From Cynocephalus volans (Eukaryota > Chordata > Mammalia > Dermoptera > Cynocephalidae), in the NCBI RefSeq assembly GCF_027409185.1, contig NC_084475.1:16946130-17010129 (forward strand): DNA of 64,000 nt, given 5' to 3'. The first letter of the stretch is position 1. Each line of letters begins with the position of its first letter. The notes beneath the pieces were generated by a model. That model saw only the letters and a list, made by a program, of their open reading frames with translations. It made no database searches and was not told the origin of the DNA. A program made the translations under genes and the position numbers. Positions 1-21,849 of the stretch are shown here, piece after piece.

Positions 1-89
1 AGCAGTTTTAGGGTCGCAGCAAAATTAAGTGGAAGGTGCACAGAGTTCCCACCCACCCCCCACCACACACGCACACCTTCCCCACTATG

Positions 90-300
90 AACGTCCCCCA
101 TTTAAGTGGTACATTTGTTACAATCAATGAACATTGACACATCATCAGCCCAAGTCCATAGTTTACATCAGGGTTCTCTCTTGGTTTTGTACCTTCTATG
201 GGTTAGGACAAATGTATGATCACATGTATCTACCATTATAGTGTCATATGGAGCAGTTTCCCTGCCCTAAAAACCCTATGCGCTCCAGACAGAAGAAGGA
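90..300 (-). repeat. L1 3'-end fragment, antisense
   Basis: The text resembles the widely dispersed 3' untranslated end of old mammalian L1 elements, in reverse orientation (a run about a picture-like 'tagtttacatcagggttc' block followed by 'ggacaaatgtatgatcacat'). It is diverged and fragmentary, with no coding part. Assignment is from memory of the consensus, not a search. Confidence 0.5.
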
Positions 301-760
301 GAATGAGGAACAGATGGAGATGGAGAAGCAGAACCAGGAGAGAAGGGACTTGTAAGAGGGCAGCGTCCTCAGCAGTGTCCGAGGCACTGCGGACTGGGGG
401 TGCGCATACAGGACAACCCCATTTACACCTGCAGTCCCCTCGCAGCTTTTAACATCTTCCTCTTTCACTCTCAAAGGTGGCCCAGCTGGAGGGTTCATTG
501 TACGACCACCTAGAGAGGTTGAGCATGATGAGGACTGAGAAGGCAGCATTGGATTTGTCCCTCGGAGACTCACGTAGGAGCTGTTCAGGGGAAAGCCCGC
601 ACAGCTCAGGTTGAAGGTGGGTGAGGGGAGGGGGTGAGGCATGAAGAAAAAAGATCTCGCGGGTGACATGCATATTGGGCCTTGCTATCAAGGACGGTGC
701 TCTGCTCTTGCCCCCCGAGCCTGGGCAGAGCTTGGGCAGAGCCTTAGAGGCCCCCTCTAG

Positions 761-854
761 GGCTGGCCTGTGGCTCACTTGGGAGAGCTGGAGCTGACAA
801 CACCAAGTCAGGGGTTAAGATCCCCTTACTGGTCATCTTTAAAAAAAAAAAAAA
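761..854 (+). repeat. tRNA-derived SINE, collapsed dimer
   Basis: A SINE of the window's dominant family that starts like the left unit (ggctggcctgtggctcac) and continues with the right-unit ending (gttaagatccccttac...catctttaaa), closing in about 14 A. One unit-length is missing, as if left and right units recombined. It retains the A-box-like region but the B box is degenerate. Confidence 0.8.
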
Positions 855-965
855 GAATCCCCTCTAAGCAGGCCTGGGTAGGTGGAGCAGGCACAAGAGA
901 CAGACATCATAACCAGGAAGGACAGTATCCTGCGGGGAATGCAGGGGACAGAGTGCTTTAAGATG

Positions 966-1078
966 GATCCACCAGTTAGCTCAGTTGGTTAAATCGTGGT
1001 GCTGATAACACCAAGGTCTGTGATTCCCTCCGTGTACTGGCCAGCCGCAAACGAAACAAAACAAAACAAAACAAAAGA
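966..1078 (+). repeat. tRNA-Ile-like monomer SINE
   Basis: A single tRNA-like unit ('gttagctcagttggttaaat' then 'ggtgctgataacacc') followed by a short linker and an (ACAAA)n tail. It is nearer to a tRNA-Ile sequence than the dimeric copies are, and has an A-rich pentamer tail instead of pure poly(A), suggesting an older monomeric subfamily. Confidence 0.8.
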
Positions 1079-1378
1079 TGAATCTGCACATCCGCAGAAT
1101 CCCGTTTCTGTCCAGAGGGCCCACACTGTCCCCACCTCGTATCTGGCAGGACCCTCTCGTGTATCTTGTGGCAGTTTCAACCAGGCATCTCTTGGTCTCT
1201 TTTACACACTAAATCTCTGCCAAAGATTCCACTAGAAGAAAGTTGCCTGGGCTAAAAAGGTTTGAATCCGCTTGCTCTGAGTACATGGTGGGCTGGGGCA
1301 ATGTGTCCCCATCAGGAAGACAAACGGGAGGCAACACGACGGGCAGTGGGCTGCTCGGAAACCGTGCACTTATTATGC

Positions 1379-1547
1379 AGTGGTTCTCAGCCCCAGCCGA
1401 GCTTCTCATCACCTGGGAAGCCTCCAAACTGCTGAGGTCCTATCCCAGAATTTAAACTCAGCCTCTGGGGGTGACTCGTGTGCTGGAATTTTTTTTTTTA
1501 AACTCCCAGGTGATTCCAATGTGCAGCCAGGAGTGAGAGCCACTGGT
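1379..1547. mobile_element. MER5-like hAT-Charlie non-autonomous transposon
   Basis: The interval is bounded by inverted copies of the hAT-Charlie terminal sequence: cagtggttctca at the left and gagagccactg at the right. The interior includes 'tcatcacctggg', typical of MER5 elements. No coding capacity. Confidence 0.65.
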
Positions 1548-1754
1548 TTGAAGCAGGGAGAATTGGACAGGTCACTGCAGGTGGCACGAGTCCGTGACAA
1601 CACGCAGCAGGGTCGTGTGCAGTATAGGGGTTGGAGTTCGGGGGGCTCGGGCCCTGCCTGAGGCTCCCCTGAACCACTCCCCTGAACCAGGGCGCGGCTC
1701 TTCCTGGCCTTTCCCTGGTCTGTGCAGGCCATTCCCTTTCTCAGACCTCACAGA

Positions 1755-1943
1755 TAGGGTTGCCAATTAAAATACAGGATGCCCAGTGAAATTTGACTTT
1801 TGGATAGACAATAGTGTTTTAGTCTAAGTATGCTCCAAATGTTGCATGGACATAGTTCTACTTAACAAATTGTTCACTGTTTCCATGAAATAAAAGTTTC
1901 ACTGGGTTTTCTGTACTGTTACTTGCTAAATCTGGCAACCCTA
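1755..1943. mobile_element. Small palindromic DNA transposon remnant
   Basis: A 189-bp element with inverted ends, tagggttgccaa at the left and tctggcaaccctac at the right. The interior shows further imperfect inverted symmetry (for example 'gcccagtgaaatttgact' against 'aaagtttcactggg'). This is the structure of a foldback-type non-autonomous DNA transposon. The family is not assigned. Confidence 0.6.
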
Positions 1944-3020
1944 CTCACAAAGTACGTTTCCTGAGGCCACTCTCTGGCCAGATGAACTTCATTACAGCCC
2001 CTTGGGGTTAGGACACCCAGTGCTGGGAGGTGGTCGCCCCCTGACGTGGGCCCCTCTCCCTCACCTTCCTCCTGGCTGTTGGTTGTGTGTTGTTTTCTTC
2101 CTGTTGACCAGCAGAGAGGCCCCAGCGATCACCCTCCCCCTGCCCCAGGGGGTTGGATCCCCCAGTTTAATTGTGTTTCATATGCTGCCTAACTTGTTCT
2201 CTGAGGATCCATGTGTCTAGAGGAGTTTTCCAGAAACAATAGTGTCTTGTAGGGGTGAAAAGAGATGGAGACTGAACAACCTACACTTCTCAGGCAGCGC
2301 CACGTGGTTGTGATTGGCCACCAGGGGGTGCAATGGAGCCACAGAGTCTAAGAAGGGACAGGGGAGGCCTTTTTGGGGTCCCTGGATGTTGGTCCCCACC
2401 TGCGGTCCTGGACATGTTCCCTGCCCAGGTCCAAAGGCCAAGCCTGAGGAGGTCTTCTGGTTGGTCCTGAGAGGTCTGTTGAGGGTCCCTAGAGGGGAAA
2501 GGTAGGAAGCTGCCTGGTGGCAGGCAGGGAGGTGGCAAGGTGAGCTTGGGGAGTAGTAGTGGGCCTCACACAGCAGAGAGGGGCCTGGGAGAAGGCGACC
2601 CCACAGATAGGTGGGTGGGGGCGTCTGGACTAGTCCTGGGTCACTCCAAGGTTAGGAGCTGTGTGTCCCATGAAGGCCTGGCCTTGAGGTCCCTCCCCGG
2701 GAGGGTAAGAGCAAGTGCTTGCTCTGCAGTGGGTAGTGGGAGTGTGGCTGGCGGACCAGGAGCTCTGGGGACCCGAGGCGCCCAGGATGGTCAGGGGATT
2801 GGTACTGCTGTGTTAGGCACAGAAGCCAGGCCCTGATGGGGCAAGAAGGACAGGGGTGGGTGCAAGCAAGAGAAGAGCTAAGCCAGGGTGGCCCCGGGGA
2901 CTGAGAGAGAGGTCTAGATTCCAGAGGGAAAGCTCTTACTGGTGCTGAGGAGGCCCAGGGCAGCCCTGGGATGGTGCAGCCAAGGTCTGTGGCAGTCAGA
3001 GAGCTTCAGGACGAGATGTT
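1944..3020. other. Non-genic upstream DNA
   Basis: No coding exon, RNA gene or clear repeat recognised. It contains an E-box (CACGTG, near 2301) and, just after it, the candidate CTCF motif listed separately. The rest is moderately GC-rich unassigned sequence. Confidence 0.5.
2318..2331 (+). promoter_or_regulatory. Candidate CTCF core motif
   Basis: CCACCAGGGGGTGC fits the CTCF core consensus CCASYAGRKGGCRS with one mismatch. Motif match only; occupancy cannot be judged from sequence. Confidence 0.35.
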
Positions 3021-3053
3021 GGATAGAGCAACCTCCCAAACACATAAGTGCAT

Positions 3054-3480
3054 TTAACTAGAACGTACATACAAAAAAGTGCACAAATGGGCAGATTGGT
3101 GAATTCCCACCACTTCCCCCATGTAAGCATTCGATTCAAGAACCGAACTCTATGTTACCAGCACCACCAAGCCCCCTGGGGCAACCAATATCTTGATCCT
3201 AACCCACGGATTGGAGTCCAATCCGGAATCCCACAACACCACTCCTGGATCCTGGCTTCCTTCATTCAGTGCTGTGTTGTGGGAGTCGTCTGTGATGGCA
3301 CATGTCATTGCAGTTGATTGGTTCTCATTGCTGTGTGGCATTGCATTTTGTGTATATTCTGTAATCCCTTCTGCGGTGGAGGGTCATTTGGGTTGTTTCC
3401 AGTTTGGGGAAAGTGCTGTTGTGAACATTCCTGCTCCTTCAGCCTTCGGTTGGACACACGAAGGAATGGGATTGGGGGTC
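3054..3480 (-). repeat. L1 3'-end fragment, antisense
   Basis: Recognisable old L1 3' end in reverse orientation: a 'ttaccagcaccacc' block, then 'ttgctgtgtggcatt' and 'tttgggttgtttccagttt' leading to 'gaacattcctgctcc'. Diverged and non-coding. Confidence 0.6.
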
Positions 3481-3499
3481 CCAGGGCGCAGTGGTCCAT

Positions 3500-3960
3500 T
3501 TCTGTTATTATAACAAAAACACCTGAACTGGGAAATTTGTGAGAACACAAAATGTATTGCTTACAGTTCTGGAGGCTGGGAAGTCCAAAGCCCAGGGAAC
3601 ACATCTGGTGAGGGTCTTCTTTGGTGGTGGCTTTACAGCAAGGCAGGGGTCCAAGAAAGTTTTCCTATGATCTTTTCCTGTATTCCTCCAACCCCCAAAG
3701 ACAACCACTCTTCTGATTTCTAACCCCATACATTTTTCTTGTTCAAACTTTAGATAAATAGAATAATAGAGTGAAAAAAAAGAAATAAAATGGCAGAGAT
3801 AGTTCCTCATGTGCCCTTCTTTTAAAGCCCTCAGAACCATGCCCGTGGCCACTGTTAAGCCATCAACTTACCCACCTCTTCAAGGCTCCACCTTTCAGTT
3901 ACCATAATAGGATCTCCCACCCTCAACAGTTACAATGGGGATTAAGTTTTGGGGGGACAC
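3500..3960 (-). repeat. LTR-like interspersed repeat, antisense
   Basis: Contains cagttctggaggctgggaag, the reverse complement of the 3' signature 'cttcctagcctccagaac' seen in the element at 47715-48005. It is therefore the same broad family in opposite orientation. I think it is an ERVL-MaLR-like solo LTR but the family is not secure. Confidence 0.45.
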
Positions 3961-6155
3961 TCAACCCAAGACACAGGGTGTGGTTACATCCAGCTTCCGT
4001 GTGTGCTTCCAAAGCTCTCCCAAGTGCCGAAGGACAACGGCAGGTGCTGTGGACAAGTCAGTGAAGAGGGGACGGGAGGAGGGCCTGTGTCCCTAAGGGC
4101 CTTTGGCTCATTTGGGTTGGTTTCTGCAGTAGATGGGTGAGTGACAATGGAAGTAATGATGGGAAGTGAGGAGGATGAGGACTGGCTCCCACCTCTGGAT
4201 TTGGGAACCTTCCCTGGAGCGCTCGGGAAGAGGTGGGCTTGGGGGAACCAGACTTTGGTTATGTACACTGTGGAGAAGGTGATTTATGGGGAGGGCAGGA
4301 CATAGAGGTTTTTTCAGTGGCTTGCCACTGTCTACACAGCAGGGTCCAAATTCTGCCGCCACAGCCCACCCTTGCGCCATCTAGCCCTGCCTGCCTCCTC
4401 AGGCTCAAGGGCTCCACCTGCACATCCCAGAGCCAGGTTCGGACATTTCTTCCCAAGGCTGATGGGTCACTCTCTGACTCCCTTGGCTTCGGTAGACCCT
4501 GACTTGAGGACACTGTCTGATCACCCGCAGGAGAACTGTGAAGACATGAACTGGCCGCTTGTGAAATCCAGCAGGCCTGGCTGCCGCACAGTGACGGCAG
4601 GTAATGGAGGCCCACCTGGGCTTGCCTCTCTCGCTTCACACATTTGCTGGGTGGCTCTGAGAGGATATTTAGCCTGTCTGAGCCTCAGTTTCCTTCTCTG
4701 TAAGATGGGGTTAATACCCAGGAGGGCTGTTGTGTAGATTAAATGAGACACCGTGGACACTGCAGGTAGCAGGCGCTATAAATGGCAGCTCTTAGAGGCT
4801 GCAGAGCAGGAAGGACGCTCAGAGATGGGCATGCCCAAGCCTCCAAGGGACAGAGGGTGAATTACTAGTGTCTGGCCAGTCGGTGACAGAGCAGGGATTA
4901 GAGCCAGATCCCTGAGGCTTAGCGCATGCTCTTTCCCCCAAAGCCTGGGGCCTCAGTCGGCTGCTGGTTATCTCCACATCCGGTGCACCAGCGCTGACGT
5001 TGACCTGCAGCAGGGCAGGGACGGGCGTGAAGCTGCCAGAGCCCTGCTGGCATTGTCCTGCCTGGCATAACACGGGAGGCGGGGTAGGGGGATTAGATAT
5101 CTCTGAGAACAACATCACATGCTGCCCGGGTGACACCTGCTACAACAGCCCCGTGCCAGGAGTCCTGGACTTTCCTGCTTCCTGCACCTGCAGACGGGCC
5201 CCCAGGGTTACTGGCTCTGTGGAGGAAACATTGGGGCCCCTTCCCCACAGTCCGGGTGAATGGGACCCCCACCCCCACCCCCAGGTCTCAGCCCTCAGGA
5301 ATAGGAGCTACCCTGCTTGGAGCTTTTAGACATGAAGACAAATGTAGAGGCCATGGGGCTTTTAAAGTGTCTTTGAAGGCACGGCTTTCCCTAAGAACTG
5401 CAAATCTGCAGGGTGTCATGGGAGAGAGACCAGAGTGCCCACAGGGGCATGTCTGATGAGCCAGGGCAGGGCAGGAGGTGTCCTGTGTACCCTCGTGCCT
5501 GCTCCTCCCCACACCATCAGACCTTCTGCAGACCCTGACTCCCTCCAACCAATGTGCCCCCCTAAGACGTTCTGCACGCTGGTGGCCCAGTGTGAGACCA
5601 TCTGGGTAAATGTGGAGGCTTCATAAGGGCCCACTTTGATTAAGAGGCTTTTCCTCCAGGATCAAGGGCTGAGGCTGCCTAAAGAGCTCCCAGCCACACC
5701 ATCTTGCATCCAAAGGACCAGAAGTCTCCCTCTGGGCAGGTGAGACAAACCACTCAAATGCGTGTGTAGGAGGCCTGGGCTCCAGCCCACCACACAGTTG
5801 CATTAGAAGGGGTCCGTGGGGGCTCATGCCCCCTTAGGTGGCAGTGTTGAGGTGCCCCAGGCTCTACAGAGCTCTGCTTATCCCTCCCACCATCTCCTGG
5901 GGCTCAGATGTATCCAGAGGACAGTGAGACCACTCTGGAGATTTGGAGGGGCTGTGAGAGAAAGGTGGGAAGAGAGCGCCAATGTTTGCAGTTCCCGGGA
6001 ACGGCATCAGGCGCCAGGCACCTGGGGAATGTGCCCATCACTTTGGGGCGTGGCCCCACCCCAGTTCTGGCTACCAGAGGCCACATGCCCCATGTCTCTG
6101 GCCTGCGTCTTTGGAGATGAGGACCAGACCCCTGACCCCTGCTCTTCCCCCACAG
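3961..6155. other. DNA upstream of AANAT
   Basis: Apart from a MIR at about 4641-4790, nothing is recognised. The AANAT promoter and any non-coding first exon should lie here, but I can identify neither. An acceptor-like tract (gctcttcccccacag) ends at 6155, directly before the first coding exon of AANAT, so at least one upstream untranslated exon is implied. Confidence 0.5.
4641..4790 (+). repeat. MIR SINE
   Basis: Carries the MIR core signature 'cctcagtttccttctctgta' followed by 'gatggggttaata' and 'gattaaatgaga'. Ancient, shared by all mammals. Confidence 0.75.
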
Positions 6156-6812
<657 letters not shown>

Positions 6813-7123
6813 TGACACCCAGCTCCCTAGGGCCTCTGGAAGAGAGGCCGCCGGCCCCTTGCATGAGAGCAGCCAGATTGTGGGAGAGGAGCCCAGGAGC
6901 TGGGATTTCTTCCTCCAGATGGGAGAGATGAGTACAGGCCACAGGCCCGCTGCCAGGGCAAGAGTGCCAGCCCTTCTGGGTCTCAAAGGCCTTTGTGCAG
7001 TTTCCTCTGTGGGGCTGGGGTATAGTTCCCAATTTGGGGCCTTCCTTGGGTAAGAAGGGAACCCTGACTGGAGGCACTCAGGGGACACCTGCTCTTGGCC
7101 TGGGTCAGGTGGCTTGGGGGTAG

Positions 7124-7447
<324 letters not shown>

Positions 7448-7979
7448 TCTGGGCTCCCCACCTGGCCGTGGGAGATGTGGGGAGGCAGGCTGGGGTCCCC
7501 TTCTCTGCTGTGGGCTCACCCTAGCCGGCGTGGAGAGGGAAAGGGTTGGCTTCCTCCCAGCCCAGGCTGCTCAAGCAGAGCAGAGGGCTTTGTGCCCTCT
7601 GTCCTTTGAGGCCCTCTGGAACTCCTGTGTTCCAAACTCTGTGCTGGGTTGGTAAGTGGGGACCATAGAAGGCATTCTTGGGCTCCTGGCTCATTTCCTC
7701 CTCCGGGCAGGTGGGCAGGAAGGAACTCAGCACCAGGGCATCCTCACGGGAGGAGCCTGATGCTCCCTAGCCTCTCGGACCCCCCTTCTCACCCTCAGCC
7801 CCTGAAATGGGGAACAGCCCGGAGCAGGATGCGGGAGGGGCAGGGGGGTCTGAGCCATGGTGGCAGCCCCAGAGCCCCTTCCCCACCCGCCCCTTGGGCA
7901 CCCCATGGCACCACCTGCCTCCCCAGGTCTGTCCTTCCCTGCTGACCCCAGCCCCCACACTGGCTCCTCAGCCCACAGT

Positions 7980-7985
7980 AATAAA
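7980..7985 (+). terminator. AANAT: AANAT poly(A) signal
   Basis: AATAAA about 530 nt past the ancestral AANAT stop, followed about 35 nt later by the GT-rich stretch ggtgtggtgtgg. Together these form a complete cleavage and polyadenylation signal, so transcription-unit ends are preserved although the coding frame is not. Confidence 0.7.
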
Positions 7986-8404
7986 GTGGTTACACCCCCA
8001 CTGCCTCCCTGGTGGCTCCTCGGTGTGGTGTGGAAGGTGGTGGGCGAGGCACGGGGAATGGACTCGGCCCGGCTAGAGTGGTGGCAATGCCGCGCCTGCT
8101 CCCTAGCACCACCTCTGCAGGGCAGCCCACCCCATCAGCCCCTCACTGACCCGAGGCATGGGCAGAGCAGGTGGGGGGCACCCCAGGGACCTAAGAATTC
8201 AACACAGCCCTCTCAAGGGACCCCCTGAGGCCTTCCATGTGGTTTCTCAATCTGGTTTCTGGTCCAACTAAATCCTGAGAAGTCCAACAAGTTTGCTACT
8301 GTCCCTTGGGCCAAGCCACTGCCTCCGAGCAACTCAGGGATAAGCCCTTCACCCCTAAAGTGCCAGCTGTCATTCTACCCAAGGTCTCAGGTAAAGACAA
8401 GACT

Positions 8405-9255
8405 ACTGTAACGAATATCATTTAATGCATTTGAGACATTGTCCATACAGAGTTAGCGTTACTTTTAAACATTAGGACCATAATATAAGCTGGTAAAAAA
8501 CAGGCCTGATTGAGTCCAAGCACCTCTGGGAGCAGGTCCTGGGGGTGGCTCAGCCCCAACCCCATGCAGGTGAGTGAGGCAGAAGTGATAGTGCTGGTGG
8601 TCACCAGAGCCAACCTGACAGGTGGGACGCTAACACCCAGGAGAGGGCTGGGGGGATCCCGCTTCCATTTTCTCAGAATAAGCAAAGGCTCTTGGGCCCG
8701 GCCTGCTGTGTCTCCTGCTTGTTCTCTGCCCCCCAGACCACGGTCAAAGCCTCTCCCACAGTGTCCCACCCTGGAGCCTTATGGGCTCGGTGGGCTCATA
8801 GGACAGACACAGGAGGAGAAACAGGAAGGGGGCTGTGGGAGGCATGGTGGGGACCCCAGCCCTGGGGGCAACCCAGGGAGCAGCCACGTCCCTAGCAAGG
8901 TCACACTCACAGTAATGGTGGAGGTGGGGGGCAAGGCACCAGCAGGGACAGCAGCTGAGGACCCTGGGCAGAAAAGAAACCACCCTAGGAGGCGGTCTCT
9001 ACCACAGGGGGATGGGGAGGAAGTCAGGGCCTGGGACCCGAGCCCCGGAGAAGCAGAAGCTCTGGGCGTCCCCAAGCCTGGGGCTGGGAACACACGGGCC
9101 TCACTCCCCCAAGGAACCCGCCTTTATCGACCGTCTCCTGTGGGGCCCACCCTGTCCGCTGGCCTTTGGCATGCGGGGCTCTGCGGGCGGGTGGCCGCTG
9201 CAGGTGCAGGCCCTGTGTCGCCAGTGCTCGGTGGGCAGTGGCAGCCGGGCTGGCG
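8405..9255 (-). other. RHBDF2: RHBDF2 3' UTR
   Basis: Sequence between the stop codon at 9256-9258 and the minus-strand ATTAAA. No repeat or second gene recognised. Extent is inferred from the poly(A) signal. Confidence 0.6.
8421..8426 (-). terminator. RHBDF2: RHBDF2 poly(A) signal
   Basis: ATTAAA on the minus strand (tttaat on plus), about 830 nt past the RHBDF2 stop, followed by a T-rich tract on the minus strand. It ends the RHBDF2 3' UTR (about 8405-9255) some 400 bp from the AANAT signal, so the genes are tail to tail. Confidence 0.6.
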
Positions 9256-18098
<8,843 letters not shown>

Positions 18099-18825
18099 GG
18101 TGGGCAGGCGCAAGAGGGCTGGAATGGAGACAGGGTTGGGGTGGGCATGTGGAGAGGTGTGGGGGCCCTGGCGCCAGGGCAGGCAGCCCAGACCGAGAAC
18201 CCACCTGCCTAAAGTTGGTGCAAACCTAACTCCGGGACTAAACACAGACTGCACCTGGGTGGGGTGGAATACCGTAAGGAGGTCTATTTCTGACCTTCAT
18301 TTGCATTCCAGACCACTGAGGGTCTGGGAGGTCCTCAGCTTCCCACCTCATCCCATTTCTGATCCCTCTGCTTCAGATGGGAACCAAACCATGGGAGCAG
18401 CACAAAAGGTGAAGGATTTGGAGCTGGAGCTGTCTTAGCCACCTGGTCAGGGCAGGCCAGGGGGCCACAGGGCAGCTTCCAGTGGACGAACGGCCCTGCC
18501 TTTGTCTCCAAGGTAGGGCTTGGAGGGGGACAAGGAGAAAGCTCCAGGAAAACCAGGTGCACTCAGCTACCCACACAGTGTCCCCACTTTGCTGGGCAGG
18601 CACCTCCTGGGGCCAGCTGTGCAGGGAACAGGCAGTTCTCAAGGAGGATCCCTGAGCTGTTCAGCAGGAAGCAGCCACTCAGCCCACCTCCCAGAGCGAC
18701 CAGAAAGCCACAGTGCTGGTCCCTGGGGCAGGGCAGCCCTGGGGGAAACTGAAACCACCACCTACCTGGTACTTCTTTCTTTTTATAGTCAGAAAATATT
18801 TTCACAATAAAAGGGACATATGCTC

Positions 18826-18850
18826 ACCACACACACACACATACACACAA
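18826..18850. repeat. (CA)n microsatellite
   Basis: Short run of CA dinucleotides interrupted by CATA, with a second small CA run at about 18961-18972. Confidence 0.8.
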
Positions 18851-19039
18851 AAATAGACTCAGAATACTAGAGAGCAAAAACTGAACGCACGGCCCACCTC
18901 CACCGCACCCTCCAGGGGTGCCTCTCTGCACCTGGAAACAATATACGTGCTTAAGAATCTTACACACACACACTCATACCTTTTTATCTGTAGTGTGGAC
19001 ATCTTACTCTACTTTACCTTTTTTGATAACTACAAAGAT

Positions 19040-19215
19040 TTCATTGAGTGGACTGTACCAAGATCTACTTCATTCCCAACTTCTGGTTATCTAGGATGTT
19101 TTTGGCATTTTATATGCACGTCCAATATTGCAATAAACACTCTTGCCTCTACTGTGAGTGCTTGTCCAAGTATTATTACAAGACAAGGTTCCAGGAGTGG
19201 AATGGCTGGGTTGAA
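19040..19215 (-). repeat. L1 3'-end fragment, antisense
   Basis: 'ccaatattgcaataaacact' and 'ccaggagtggaatggctggg' match the antisense form of the common old L1 3' end. Confidence 0.55.
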
Positions 19216-19569
19216 TCCTGAACTTCAATGGATCTTGCCAAATGGTCCCGCAAAGAGGAGGTGGCAATTTACCCCGTCTGGGGCTTTTCCGTGGTCGTGC
19301 CACTAGTCCCCAGTTGCCCTCTGATCCCACTGGAATTATCAGCCTCTGTATGTTTCACTCTCTTTGTTTCATCTTGGGCTCTGCCCCGTGTCTTTCTTCT
19401 TGCTAAACCCTCAGCGATTTCTTCCCCTCCACTTCCCACGGTTCCTGAGGCAGGTCTAGTTTTTCCTCCCCTTGTTTCCAAGGGTTGACCCTGGGTGTGC
19501 ACAGATGGAGGGGAGGCTTGCATGGGAGTGCTTCAGATGAGGGCACACATGGGGCCAGAGTGTGGGACA

Positions 19570-19930
19570 GGCAGGGTAACGTAACAGCCGCAATTATACT
19601 GAATCCGTTGTCTCTATCCGTCTTTATGCCGCCTCCACCACAGCCACCATCTTCTCACCTGAAGTACCACACTGGTCTCCCAACTCCCGTACGTGCTGCC
19701 TCTCAAAGCCCCTACAACTGACCCTTCTCCACATAGCAGCTGGGGTCACCTCTTAAAAGCAGGAATCTTCCCATGCCACTCCCTGCTCAACAGTGTCCCA
19801 GGATTTCCTGTTCTCATTTTAGGTCCAAACTTCTCACTGGGGCTGCTAGGCCCTGCATGGCTCTGGCTCTTCCCACACTCTCACTTCCCCCTGACCCAGC
19901 CACTCTGGGCCTCTCCTTGTCCCGAAACTG
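19570..19930 (+). repeat. L2 LINE fragment
   Basis: Phrases such as 'cttcccatgccactccctgc', 'aggtccaaacttctcact' and 'ggccctgcatggctctggc' are L2 3'-end text. Diverged. Confidence 0.55.
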
Positions 19931-20159
19931 CCAAGCTCTGGTGGAGTGGTGGGGGTCGTGGTGCCAGGTGGTAGCCGGGCGGCCTGGGCTTGACCTGCAC
20001 ACAGCCTTGCACTTGCTGTTGGGGTAAGTCCCCTGATAGCTCGTCACCTGAGTCTTTACCTGTACCACAGGGAGAAAAACAGTTCCTCTCTGGGAGAAGG
20101 TCCTTGGGGGTCAAGTGAGGGAATGCGTAACAAAGACACATACGGTGTGTACACACAGA

Positions 20160-20425
20160 GGCTTGCACAGAAATGGTCACAGCAGCATCACTCATCCAAG
20201 CCAAAGGCCAGGGGACAACCCAAGTGTCCACCCATAGGTGACTGGATAAACACAATCTGGTAGGTCTGTACCATGGAACACCATCCAGCCACGAAAGGGA
20301 TGAAGTTCTGAAACGGGCCACAGCATTGAGAACATTACGCTAAGTGAGAGAAGCCAGTCTCCAAAGGCCACCTACTATGTCATTCCATTCATCTGACAGT
20401 CCAGAGTAGGAGAATCTATAGAGGT
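20160..20425 (+). repeat. L1 3'-end fragment
   Basis: 'gacaacccaagtgtccaccc', 'aacattacgctaagtgagag' and 'aagccagtctccaaaggcc' are standard old L1 3'-end signatures, sense orientation. Confidence 0.65.
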
Positions 20426-20429
20426 GGAA

Positions 20430-20526
20430 GGCTGGCTGGTGAGCTCACTTGGTTACAGCATGGTGTTATAACACCAAGGTCAAGAGTTCCGATCCCCGTA
20501 CCAGCCGGCCACCAAAAAACCCAAAA
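20430..20526 (+). repeat. tRNA-Ile-like monomer SINE
   Basis: One tRNA-like unit ('gtgagctcacttggtta', 'ggtgttataacaccaagg', B box 'agttccgatcc', acceptor-stem end 'taccagccggcc') followed by a short A-rich tail. Confidence 0.8.
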
Positions 20527-21060
20527 AGTCAATTAGTGGTGGCTTAGATTTGGGTAAGGGGCCGGTGGTGGTGCGAGTAGTGACAGCTAAAGGGTGCGGG
20601 GTTTCTTTTTGGAATGATGAAAATGCTCTAAAACTGACTGTTGTTGGTTGCCCAACTCTGCATCTACTAAAAGCCTTTGAATGGTAATTTTAAATGGGTG
20701 AATTAAATGGTATGTGAACTATATCTCAACATAGCTGTTAAAAAAAGAAAACAAACCTCAGGCAGGTGCTAAGTAAATGTCGGGCCTGTGCCTGAGCCTG
20801 TCACTCCACGCCACCCCCAGATTACCCCGCAGCGGGGAGGGCGGCTCCTTCCCCTCCTCCTGGTTGTAGCTTAAGCGCCACCTCCTCAGGGGAGCCCGCC
20901 CTGCCTGCCTGAGCAGCCCCCGCCCCTTGCTGCCCTGGTCACCCCCACCCCTCTCTGAATTCACCTTCTCCGTTCATTAGGCCTTTTCTGCCTTATTCAC
21001 TACCGCGCTGCCAGAAGGGTGCTGGCCCCACAGGAGGCATCACCACGTGTTTGTTTTCGT

Positions 21061-21161
21061 TTGGTTGTTTTTTTGGAGGCTGGCCGGGACAGGGATCGAA
21101 CCCAGGACCTTGGTGTCATCAGCAACACACTCTAACCTACTGAGCTAACCAGCCAGCCCCG
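21061..21161 (-). repeat. tRNA-Ile-like monomer SINE
   Basis: Minus-strand monomer: the plus strand reads the complement ('gggatcgaacccaggacctt', 'gagctaaccagccagcc'), with the A-rich tail seen as T-rich sequence at the left. The B box complement ggatcgaaccc is nearly intact. Confidence 0.8.
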
Positions 21162-21849
21162 CACCTGTTTGTTGGAAAAAAACAGATGAGTAAAGCAGCC
21201 TGTGTCAGGGTCTAGCCCGCCCACCACCCAGCTTCCTACCTTGAGTTTGGGATCAGCCTGTGGCTTCCTGGATCTTGCTGTGAAGGTCTTTAGAGCATGT
21301 TCCTGGCCTCTCACTCTGCAGATACTCTGGGGTCAAGCCTCAGTTCTGTGGAGAGGTGGACGGATGGACAGACAACAGGAAGGAAGGACAGACAGCTCCA
21401 GGTCAAGCAGGGCAATGTCCTGTAAGAAAGGAAGGGCAGGCTCAAGAGGTCATGGCAACCACTGCATCCTTTAATCTTCCTGACCTCACTCTCCCCATCT
21501 ATAAAATGGGTACAACTCCACCTCCTTATAGATGAGGGATTCAAGGAGATATAGAGTAAGGGCCCCTTGCGGTGCTGAGCTGGGCACTAGCCTCAAGGTA
21601 TTTACATTCAACAGCCTAAAAACACTTCCTTCTGGTCTGGGAATCTCACTGGAGCGAGACATTAAAGTGAAGATAGTCCCTATTTTTTTTTTTTTTTTTC
21701 CTGTTTTAATACGGCTTTAATAGAAACATTTAATTTAAAAAATCTAAGAGTTGTTGGCTAACTTCTGATTAAGACTTATTTTTGATTAGAGTCAGCCAGC
21801 TATTGAAGGCCATGTCCAAACGGTCTGGAAGTGGTGTTTTTATTAATAA

